5,047 nt of DNA from assembly GCA_035604335.1 (NCBI GenBank), contig DATNIT010000168.1:1-5047 (forward strand). Direction: 5' to 3'. The notes below the pieces were generated by a model. That model saw nothing but the letters and a program-made list of their open reading frames with translations. It had not been told where the DNA came from and made no database searches. A program made the position numbers and the translations under genes. Source of the stretch: DASZHJ01 sp035604335 (GTDB lineage: Bacteria; Pseudomonadota; Alphaproteobacteria; ATCC43930; CGMCC-115725). Numbering within the stretch: the first letter of the stretch is position 1; the number at the start of each line of letters is the position of its first letter. This document shows, one piece after another, positions 1-4,835 of the stretch.

Positions 1-23
1 AAAGAGCGGCAACGCCCATCAGC

Positions 24-28
24 GGAGG
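24..28 (+). promoter_or_regulatory. Ribosome binding site of gloA (decides the start)
   Basis: GGAGG lies 3 nt before the ATG at 32 and 9 nt before the in-frame ATG at 38. Three nucleotides is too close for normal initiation and nine is acceptable, so this site favours the second ATG. Confidence 0.6.
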
Positions 29-37
29 TCCATGACC

Positions 38-490
38 ATGCGGTACCTGCACACTATGCTGCGCGTACGCGATCTCGACGCGGCGCTCGACTTCTATTGC
101 AACAAGCTCGGCCTCAACGAGATGCGCCGCCGGGTTGACGAAAAGAATAAGTACACGCTGGTGTTCCTGGCGGCGCCGGGGGACGCCGACCTCGTGGCCA
201 AGGGACCGGCCGGCCGCTCGGCCCCGTTGGTCGAGCTTACCTACAATTGGAACACGGAGGATTACGGCGAAGCGCGCTACTTCGGCCACCTCGCCTACGA
301 GGTCGACGACATTTATGCGCTGTGCGAGCGGATGATGAAGGCGGGCGTCACCATCAACCGGCCGCCGCGCGACGGCATGATGGCGTTCGTGCGCTCGCCT
401 GACAGGCATTCGATCGAATTGCTGCAGAAAGGCGCGGCGCTGCCGCCGAAGGAGCCCTGGATGTCGATGCCCAATACCGGGCACTGGTGA
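38..490 (+). CDS. gloA: Lactoylglutathione lyase (glyoxalase I), VOC family
   Basis: This is a cytoplasmic metalloenzyme that isomerises the hemithioacetal of methylglyoxal and glutathione to S-lactoylglutathione, which detoxifies methylglyoxal. The 150-residue protein opens with MRYLHTMLRVRDLDAALDFY, nearly the same as E. coli GloA (MRLLHTMLRV). The four metal ligands of the family can be placed: His5, Glu66 (in VELTYNW), His84 (FGHLAYEV) and Glu127 (SIELL). The two beta-alpha-beta-beta-beta halves cover roughly residues 1-66 and 80-130. The tail after residue 130 (LPPKEPWMSMPNTGHW) is longer than in E. coli; I believe it is usual in rhizobial homologues. I chose the ATG at 38 over the in-frame ATG at 32 because of ribosome-site spacing and because it aligns exactly with the family start. 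The gene appears to stand alone, with hairpin repeats and a tRNA downstream. Another VOC activity is possible, but the ligand set argues for glyoxalase I. Confidence 0.88.
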   Translation: MRYLHTMLRVRDLDAALDFYCNKLGLNEMRRRVDEKNKYTLVFLAAPGDADLVAKGPAGRSAPLVELTYNWNTEDYGEARYFGHLAYEVDDIYALCERMMKAGVTINRPPRDGMMAFVRSPDRHSIELLQKGAALPPKEPWMSMPNTGHW

Positions 491-524
491 CGGCCTAACC
501 TCTAGGGCCTTCAAGTCCACCGCA

Positions 525-545
525 CGATCGGTTGCTTGCCGATCG
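525..545. repeat. Perfect 7-bp hairpin
   Basis: The arms CGATCGG (525-531) and CCGATCG (539-545) are perfectly complementary around a 7-nt loop. It abuts the next palindrome and shares the base at 545. No T-tract follows, so it is not a classic terminator. It may be part of the same composite repeat or act as a 3' end structure for the gloA message. Confidence 0.5.
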
Positions 546-593
546 AGCATGATCCGGAAAAGTGGAAACCGGTTTTCCGAAAAGATCATGCTC
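545..593. repeat. Dispersed intergenic palindromic repeat (rhizobial type)
   Basis: This is a long imperfect palindrome. The outer arms are GAGCATGATC (545-554) and GATCATGCTC (584-593). The inner arms are CGGAAAA (555-561) and TTTTCCG (573-579), and four A residues bulge at 580-583. I recognise this element as very common between genes in Bradyrhizobium-like genomes. That is recall, not a search, and I give no family name. It would fold into a strong hairpin in RNA or DNA. Confidence 0.75.
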
Positions 594-603
594 CATCAAA
601 ACA

Positions 604-634
604 TTAGAGCGCAATCGCTTCGATTGCGCTCTAA
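604..634. repeat. Perfect 14-bp stem hairpin
   Basis: TTAGAGCGCAATCG (604-617) and CGATTGCGCTCTAA (621-634) are exact reverse complements around a 3-nt loop, CTT. Similar hairpins with AGAGCGC...GCGCTCT arms often follow the preceding palindrome in related genomes, so the two probably form one composite element. It could block or end transcription from gloA, but no T-run follows. Confidence 0.7.
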
Positions 635-652
635 GCCAAACCTCTTTATATG
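624..652 (+). promoter_or_regulatory. Possible sigma-70 promoter for tRNA-Glu
   Basis: TTGCGC (624-629) could serve as a -35 and TATATG (647-652) as a -10, with a 17-nt spacer. Transcription would start near 659, giving about 30 nt of 5' leader before the mature tRNA. The -10 is reasonable for this GC-rich DNA. The -35 is weak and lies inside the right arm of the hairpin. The call rests mainly on position. Confidence 0.3.
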
Positions 653-688
653 TCGCGCGCTTCCCACAGCGCCATTCGCGCGTGGTCC

Positions 689-764
689 GCGCCCTTCGTC
701 TAGCGGTCCAGGACATCGCCCTTTCACGGCGGTAACACGGGTTCGAGTCCCGTAGGGCGCGCCA
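689..764 (+). tRNA. tRNA-Glu (anticodon UUC)
   Basis: A full cloverleaf can be folded by hand. The acceptor stem GCGCCCT (689-695) pairs perfectly with AGGGCGC (754-760). The anticodon stem is 716-720 with 728-732, including one U-G pair at its base. The loop CTTTCAC (721-727) carries anticodon TTC at 723-725. The T stem ACGGG/CCCGT (737-741, 749-753) encloses loop TTCGAGT. Discriminator G761 is followed by encoded CCA (762-764). The sequence closely resembles E. coli tRNA-Glu, including the TTCGTCTAG start of the D arm. It reads the GAA and GAG codons and, as Glu-tRNA, also feeds tetrapyrrole synthesis by the C5 route where present. Confidence 0.96.
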
Positions 765-814
765 ATACTCAAGACGCGCGCAGCGTTTGATGTTCGCATC
801 TTCAAAATCGTCGG

Positions 815-982
815 CTACGGATCGATCGGCACGCCGCGATTGAGCAAGGCCTGCGGATCCAAGGTCGCCTTCGCCGCCTTCAGCGCCGCGGCGAACAACG
901 GCCGGCGCTGGCGATCATACCACGGCCGATGCGCTCCTCCTGCCGCGTTGATCTCGATCAATGAATCTTGCTGGAGCGGTCA
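815..982 (-). pseudogene. C-terminal remnant of an FAD-linked oxidase
   Basis: Read on the minus strand, this frame is open from the TGA at 980-982 to a natural TAG at 815-817. It ends HRPWYDRQRRPLFAAALKAA, followed by KATLDPQALLNRGVPIDP. That resembles the extreme C-terminus of the FAD-binding oxidase/glycolate oxidase GlcD-like family (FAD-oxidase C domain), in which a basic WYD segment, an alanine-rich helix and an LDP..LLN.GV motif close the protein. A complete enzyme would have more than 450 residues, but only about 55 codons remain and no start precedes them. The clearest similarity covers 815 to about 935; the part toward 982 is uncertain. I infer a gene truncated by a deletion or insertion whose far side is the liv operon. 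The family call is from memory of the C-terminal pattern. Confidence 0.6.
948..961. promoter_or_regulatory. Candidate FNR/FixK-type operator (perfect match)
   Basis: TTGAT-CTCG-ATCAA matches the FNR/FixK consensus TTGAT-N4-ATCAA at all ten defined positions and is a 6+6 palindrome, TTGATC..GATCAA. A -10-like TACGCT at 983-988 would put a start near 995, with the box centred about 40 bp upstream. This is the usual spacing for class II activation by FNR, FixK2 or AadR. The start would precede the ORF at 1007 and the liv genes. Caution: the box overlaps the uncertain end of the minus-strand remnant, where it reads LIEIN, so it could be chance. Confidence 0.4.
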
Positions 983-1006
983 TACGCTGCTAGCGAGAGG
1001 AACCCT

Positions 1007-1147
1007 ATGTCGGTCAATCTGATCGAGATTAGCCCCGCAGCATATCGGCTTCTCGTAAACCAACTGCTGCACCATCCGCTAGTCTCCAATCTGAGATGGC
1101 TGGTGCCCGCATCACGGCAAAACCGCCGGCACATGCCCCCTGGCTGA
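1007..1147 (+). CDS. Short ORF of 46 codons, possible gene remnant or leader peptide
   Basis: The ORF starts at an ATG preceded by GAGAGGAA (995-1002, 4 nt spacing), a better ribosome site than any before livG, and ends at TGA 1145-1147. The peptide opens MSVNLIEISPAAYRLLVNQL and ends in a basic stretch. I do not recognise it with confidence. The segment YRLLVNQLLHHPL faintly recalls the N-terminus of some acyl-CoA ligases (YPLLIKQLL-like), which often accompany Liv-type importers in this group, so a truncated ligase is one option. It overlaps the longest possible livG frame (ATG at 1096) in another frame. It may instead be a leader cistron or an unexpressed frame. Confidence 0.3.
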   Translation: MSVNLIEISPAAYRLLVNQLLHHPLVSNLRWLVPASRQNRRHMPPG

Positions 1148-1230
1148 CGATAGGCAATTTGACGATGGACCGAGCGTCGCATGCTTGCCGCGCCGTGCCG
1201 GACGGTCAATCAGACACCGAGCGTGGCACG

Positions 1231-2091
1231 ATGTGGCTACACGGCGATCTCTCGCTGGATCCGGGAGCCGGCGCGGCTGTGCCGCCCAAGATTTCCGCCG
1301 GCCGGCGCCCGTTGCTGGAACTCATCGATGTCGCAGTGCAATTCGACGGCATCGTCGCCCTCGACGGGGTGACCTTTTCGGTCGACGAACAGCAGATCTG
1401 CGGGCTGATCGGACCCAACGGTTCAGGCAAGACCACACTCTTCAACTGCATCAGTCGGATCCATCCTTGTGGACGCGGCGATCTCAGATTTGCGGGAAAG
1501 TCGCTGCTGCGCGAGCCGCGCCACGCCATCGCCGCACTCGGGATCGGACGCACCTTTCAAGACCTCGGGCTGTTTCGCACCATGTCGGTGCTGCAGAACA
1601 TCCTGCTTGGCGGCCATTGCCGCACGCGGACGGGGTTCGTTGAGAATGCGCTGCGGCTGCCAGCGGTGCGCAGCGAGGAGAACATGCTCCACGACCGCGT
1701 GGGCTGGCTTTTGGATTTCCTCGACCTGCGCACCATCGCGGATATTTCAGTCCATGATCTCCCGCGCGGCATGCAGAAACGGGTAGAACTGGCGCGGGCT
1801 CTGGCATCCGCGCCGAAGCTTTTGCTCCTCGACGAGCCGGCAGCGAGTCTCAACACAGCCGAGATCGACGAGTTGCGCCGACGAATTATCGAGGTCCGCG
1901 AGCAGCTCGGCGTGACCGTGCTGCTGATCGAGCATCAAATGGACCTCGTGATGCGTGTCTGCGACAAGGTTGTCGCTCTCAATTTTGGCCGGAAAATCGC
2001 CGATGGGACCCCGGCGGAGGTGAGGAACGAGCCCGAGGTCGTCCGAGCCTATCTCGGGGAGGACGGTTATGACCTTGCTGCTCGAAGCTAG
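1231..2091 (+). CDS. livG: Branched-chain amino acid type ABC importer ATPase LivG
   Basis: This is one of the two cytoplasmic ATPases that power a HAAT-family importer. From the ATG at 1231 the protein has 286 residues and the ABC domain begins near residue 28 (LLELIDVAVQFDGIVALDGV). Visible motifs are Walker A GPNGSGKT (61-68), Q-loop Gln110 (GRTFQDLGLF), Walker B LLLLDEP (197-203) and H-loop His235 (IEHQMDLVM). The signature is LPRGMQ (177-182) where LSxGQ is usual; LPxGxQKRVELARAL variants are known among LivG-like proteins. The start is uncertain. The frame stays open to ATGs at 1165 and 1096, and GTG 1279 has a GGGAG 11 nt upstream. I chose 1231 because third-position G+C drops upstream and the extra residues match nothing I know. 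The end overlaps livF by 23 bp, which implies translational coupling. Confidence 0.88.
   Translation: MWLHGDLSLDPGAGAAVPPKISAGRRPLLELIDVAVQFDGIVALDGVTFSVDEQQICGLIGPNGSGKTTLFNCISRIHPCGRGDLRFAGKSLLREPRHAIAALGIGRTFQDLGLFRTMSVLQNILLGGHCRTRTGFVENALRLPAVRSEENMLHDRVGWLLDFLDLRTIADISVHDLPRGMQKRVELARALASAPKLLLLDEPAASLNTAEIDELRRRIIEVREQLGVTVLLIEHQMDLVMRVCDKVVALNFGRKIADGTPAEVRNEPEVVRAYLGEDGYDLAARS
2056..2063 (+). promoter_or_regulatory. Ribosome binding site of livF
   Basis: GGGGAGGA lies 5 nt before the livF ATG at 2069, inside the end of livG. It is a strong site and fixes the livF start despite the 23-bp gene overlap. Confidence 0.75.
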
Positions 2092-2782
2092 CGATCTACG
2101 AGCTTTCTACGGCTCCGCCGAGGTGCTCCACCAGTTGGCTTTCAGCGTCGGCGAGGGCACCATCACCGCACTGCTGGGCGCGAACGGCGCCGGAAAGACG
2201 ACCACGCTGCGGGCGATCTGCGGGCTGGTGCGCAGTTCCGGTGAGGTGCGCTTTGCCGGCACCCCTATCGGCGGCAGGGCGACCGAAGACATCGTTCGCC
2301 TGGGGATCGCTCACGTGCCCGAAGGCCGCGGGACCTTCCTCAGCTTCACGGTCGAGGAGAATCTGCAGCTCGGCGCCCATGTCAGACGTGACAAGAGCCA
2401 GCGGCGTTCCGATGTCGACCGACTGTACGGCTATTTTCCCATCCTCGCCGAGCGACGGCGCCAACAGGCCGGTACATTGTCGGGAGGGGAACAACAGATG
2501 CTGGCGCTGTCGCGGGCGCTCATGTCACGGCCGCGGCTGCTGCTGCTCGATGAGCCGTCGTTAGGGCTCGCGCCGATCGTGGTGCAGGAGATTTTCCGCA
2601 TCATGCGCCGCATCAATGCCGAAGAAGGCATGAGCATCCTCTTGGTGGAGCAGAACGTCAACCTTGCGCTGGGACTCTCCGATCACGCCTACCTTCTCGA
2701 GACTGGCCGCCTCGCGCTCTCCGGACCCAGCAAGGAGCTGCGGAAGCACGAGGCGGTACGCCGGTCGTATTTGGGCTACTGA
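2069..2782 (+). CDS. livF: Branched-chain amino acid type ABC importer ATPase LivF
   Basis: This is the second ATPase of the importer and pairs with LivG on the cytoplasmic face of the LivH-LivM channel. The 237 residues are the usual length for LivF. Motifs are Walker A GANGAGKT (37-44), the LivF-typical Q-loop region HVPEGRGTF (82-90) with Glu in place of Gln, the signature LSGGEQQ (137-143), Walker B LLLLDEP (157-163), D-loop SLGLAP (164-169) and LLVEQN (191-196), where Gln195 stands at the H-loop position as is normal for LivF. LivF proteins also keep the RxYLG ending, seen here as RRSYLGY. The ATG has a strong ribosome site inside livG, and livH starts 12 bp after the stop, so the genes are co-transcribed. 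Confidence 0.95.
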   Translation: MTLLLEASDLRAFYGSAEVLHQLAFSVGEGTITALLGANGAGKTTTLRAICGLVRSSGEVRFAGTPIGGRATEDIVRLGIAHVPEGRGTFLSFTVEENLQLGAHVRRDKSQRRSDVDRLYGYFPILAERRRQQAGTLSGGEQQMLALSRALMSRPRLLLLDEPSLGLAPIVVQEIFRIMRRINAEEGMSILLVEQNVNLALGLSDHAYLLETGRLALSGPSKELRKHEAVRRSYLGY

Positions 2783-2794
2783 AGCGGGTCAACC

Positions 2795-3667
2795 ATGAAT
2801 GGCCTCTTGCATCAGGTGTTTTCCGGCCTCGCGACCGGTGGAATCTACGCGAGCCTCGCGCTCGCTCTCGTCATGATCTACCGAGCAACCGAGCTCGTGA
2901 ATTTTGCGCAGGGCGAGATGGCGATGTTTTCGACGTACCTGGCCTGGTCGATGATCAATGCCGGACTTCCCTACTGGCCGGCATTCTTGTTGACGATCGG
3001 CGTATCGTTCCTGGCCGCAGCCGTCATTCAGCTTGCCATCATCCGGCCGCTCGCAAACGCTCCCATTCTCGCCTCCGTCATCGTCTTCATCGGCCTGCTT
3101 CTAGTATTCAACAGCATCGCCGGTTGGATATTCAGCTACACCATCAAGACCTTTCCCAGCCCGTTTCCGAGCGAGCCGCTCTGGGCGAACAGCTATATTT
3201 CGACCCACGAAGTCGGCGCGATCGGCGTCACCCTCGCCCTTCTCGCGATATTGTTTGCCTTTTTTCGCTGGACGGAACTCGGTCTCACCATGCGGGCGGC
3301 TGCCGAGAACCCGGTGTCGAGTCGATTGGTCGGCATCCGCGTCGCTCGCATGGTAGCGCTCGGCTGGGGGCTTGCAGCAGCGCTTGGCGCCGTCGCAGGT
3401 ATGATGGTGGCGCCAATTATCTTCCTCGACCCCAATATGATGTCGGGCGTGCTGCTCTATGCCTTTGCGGCGGCGCTCCTCGGCGGCATCGACAATCCCT
3501 GGGGCGCAGTGTTGGGCGGATTCAGCCTGGGCATCGTGGAGAACTTGCTTGGCGCTTATCTGATCGGCACAGAGCTGAAGATGACGGTGGCGTTGGCGAT
3601 CATCGTTCTGGTCCTGGTTGTCAAACCGTCCGGCGTGTTCGGCCGGACCGTGCTCACGCGGGTGTAG
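2795..3667 (+). CDS. livH: Branched-chain amino acid type ABC importer permease LivH
   Basis: This inner-membrane permease forms half of the substrate channel with LivM. Its 290 residues are normal for LivH. Hydrophobic segments lie near residues 12-30, 62-84, 92-112, 141-157, 186-207, 216-231 and 262-277. Family landmarks are the early GLATGGIYASLALALVMIYR segment, LVNFAQGEMAM (34-44), the cytoplasmic coupling loop GLTMRAAAENPVSSRLVGI (163-181) that contacts the ATPases, GGIDNPWGAVLGG (230-242), and a terminal KPSGVFG (277-283) where KPxGLFG is typical. The ATG follows the livF stop by 12 bp with only a weak GAAGCGGG upstream, so translation may be partly coupled to livF. No frameshift or missing block is seen. 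Confidence 0.95.
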   Translation: MNGLLHQVFSGLATGGIYASLALALVMIYRATELVNFAQGEMAMFSTYLAWSMINAGLPYWPAFLLTIGVSFLAAAVIQLAIIRPLANAPILASVIVFIGLLLVFNSIAGWIFSYTIKTFPSPFPSEPLWANSYISTHEVGAIGVTLALLAILFAFFRWTELGLTMRAAAENPVSSRLVGIRVARMVALGWGLAAALGAVAGMMVAPIIFLDPNMMSGVLLYAFAAALLGGIDNPWGAVLGGFSLGIVENLLGAYLIGTELKMTVALAIIVLVLVVKPSGVFGRTVLTRV

Positions 3668-3669
3668 CG

Positions 3670-4689
3670 ATGGCATTCGGCAACACCATGCGGCACATTC
3701 CGGCCACCCGCCCGGTCGTGTTCCACGCCCGACTGATCATCGGCGTTTTGCTGCTGCTCGTTGTCGCCATTGCGCTGCCGTTTGTTGCGAGCGGCTACTT
3801 GGTGTTTCAACTAACCCTCACCTTGGTTTACGCGATTGCAATTCTTGGGCTGAACATGCTCACCGGCTACAGCGGGCAGATCTCTCTGGGCCATGGCGCA
3901 TTTTATGCGATCGGCGCTTACACTACCGCAATTCTCATGACTCGGTTCGGCGTCGATTATTGGTGGACGATCCCGATCGCGGGACTGACCTGCTTGATTG
4001 TTGGCTTTCTGTTCGGACTGCCCGCATTGCGGCTCGAGGGCCTCTATCTCGCCCTTGCCACTTTCGCCCTTGCGGCCGCCACACCGCAGATCCTCAAATA
4101 TAATGGGATCAGTGCTTGGACCGGCGGGGTGCAAGGCATCGTCATCATCAAGCCGGACCCGCCACATGGCTTGCCGGTCAACGCCGACCAGTGGCTCTAT
4201 CTGTTTACGCTCGCCATCACCATCGCGATGTTCGTGCTCGCGTGGAACCTGTTACGCGGCCGGATTGGCCGCGCCATGATAGCGATCCGCGATCATCCAA
4301 CCGCCGCCGCAGCGATGGGGGTCGACATCAGCCTTTTCAAGTCGCTGATGTTCGGCGTGAGCGCGCTCTATACGGGGATCGCCGGCTCGCTGGGCGCGAT
4401 CGCCGTCCAGTTCGTTTCACCCGACGCCTTCAACATTTTGCTGTCGATCAGCCTCTTGCTTGGGGTCGTGGTGGGGGGTCTCGGTTCGATCCCGGGAGTG
4501 ATTTTTGGCGCGCTGTTCATCGAGTTCGTGCCGGATTTCGCCGGCCAAGTCTCGAAGGCGGCGCCCTGGGCGGTCTACGGCCTGCTGCTGATCGCCTGCA
4601 TGTACGTCGCGCCGTCGGGAATGGCCGGCCTCGCCCGACAGACGCTCGCGTCCATTCGCAAAGCGGGCCGAGCGTGGCCGCTGGCCTGA
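3670..4689 (+). CDS. livM: Branched-chain amino acid type ABC importer permease LivM
   Basis: This is the partner permease of LivH in the inner membrane. From the ATG at 3670 it has 339 residues, a normal length. An N-terminal membrane segment (22-41) precedes the LivM hallmark LNMLTGYSGQISLGHGAFYA (61-80). LYLALATFALAA (125-136), a TGG motif (151-153), the coupling loop GRAMIAIRDHPTAAAAMGVD (200-219) and GGLGSIPGVIFGA (269-281) follow. The frame is open back to 3124, but that stretch is a shadow of livH: it codes no membrane segments and is arginine-rich, so I place the start 2 bp after the livH stop. A second ATG at 3688 is possible. The near-contiguous spacing suggests translation coupled to livH. 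Confidence 0.94.
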   Translation: MAFGNTMRHIPATRPVVFHARLIIGVLLLLVVAIALPFVASGYLVFQLTLTLVYAIAILGLNMLTGYSGQISLGHGAFYAIGAYTTAILMTRFGVDYWWTIPIAGLTCLIVGFLFGLPALRLEGLYLALATFALAAATPQILKYNGISAWTGGVQGIVIIKPDPPHGLPVNADQWLYLFTLAITIAMFVLAWNLLRGRIGRAMIAIRDHPTAAAAMGVDISLFKSLMFGVSALYTGIAGSLGAIAVQFVSPDAFNILLSISLLLGVVVGGLGSIPGVIFGALFIEFVPDFAGQVSKAAPWAVYGLLLIACMYVAPSGMAGLARQTLASIRKAGRAWPLA

Positions 4690-4750
4690 CCGAGGCGGGC
4701 GGAAAACGGCGCGCGGCTGGCCCGGTGCGGCGCTGGCGCAAGTGACAGAA

Positions 4751-4764
4751 TTGATCCACCTCAA
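4751..4764. promoter_or_regulatory. Candidate FNR/FixK-type operator upstream of livK
   Basis: TTGAT-CCAC-CTCAA matches TTGAT-N4-ATCAA at nine of ten defined bases and fits the looser FixK2 form TTGA-N6-TCAA exactly. It is centred about 78 bp before the livK ATG. Class II spacing would put a start near 4799, with about 37 nt of leader. The matching -10 (TTAGCT, 4786-4791) is poor, which limits confidence. Confidence 0.35.
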
Positions 4765-4825
4765 TGCGGTTCAACGGCTTTTCTGTTAGCTGGACCCAAG
4801 AGAATTCCAAAATTTCCGAAATAAT

Positions 4826-4830
4826 GGAGG
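4826..4830 (+). promoter_or_regulatory. Ribosome binding site of livK
   Basis: GGAGG lies 5 nt before the ATG at 4836. It is the cleanest ribosome site among the liv genes, in keeping with the high amounts of binding protein these systems need. Confidence 0.8.
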
Positions 4831-4835
4831 CGATC

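Larger units (their letters stand above)
765..1230. other. Junction region between tRNA-Glu and the liv operon
   Basis: No intact gene is visible in these 466 bases. In order they hold a weak hairpin-like sequence just after the tRNA (GATG TTCG CATC, 789-800, without a T-run), a minus-strand oxidase remnant (815 to about 982), an FNR/FixK-type palindrome (948-961), a 46-codon ORF (1007-1147), and the open but weakly supported upstream part of the livG frame (1096-1230). By hand count, third-position G+C in the livG frame is about 66% over 1096-1230 against about 78% just after 1231, which suggests that the upstream part is not under normal coding selection. Confidence 0.55.
4690..4835. other. 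Gap between livM and livK
   Basis: This gap of 146 bases holds no gene. A GC-rich start (about 4690-4740) has no clear terminator with a T-run. It is followed by an AT-richer part carrying an FNR/FixK-like box, an inverted pair ACAGAA (4745-4750)/TTCTGT (4781-4786), and the livK ribosome site. The gap is much longer than the others in this operon, which suggests extra regulation of livK. Confidence 0.5.

Noticed and set aside
32..37. First ATG of gloA at 32
   Set aside because: It is only 3 nt from GGAGG; the ATG at 38 has better spacing and aligns with the GloA family start.
789..800. GATG-TTCG-CATC hairpin after the tRNA as a terminator
   Set aside because: The stem is only 4 bp and no T-run follows (TTCAAAATC), so it is not convincing as an intrinsic terminator.
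596..805. Minus-strand frame across tRNA-Glu (69 residues)
   Set aside because: It runs through the repeat and the tRNA; the tRNA explains the conserved sequence.
3124..3669. Open frame continuous with livM that would make a 521-residue protein starting inside livH
   Set aside because: It overlaps the well-supported livH in another frame, is arginine-rich without membrane segments, and livM has a natural start at 3670.
3101..3676. 191-residue minus-strand frame opposite livH
   Set aside because: It is a high-GC antisense shadow, rich in His, Arg and Glu with no family resemblance, and livH accounts fully for this stretch.
4690..4745. GC-rich stretch after livM as a terminator, and the 209-residue plus-strand frame 4116-4745 as a gene
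   Set aside because: I could not find a stable stem followed by T residues, and the frame is a shadow of livM with no recognisable domain.
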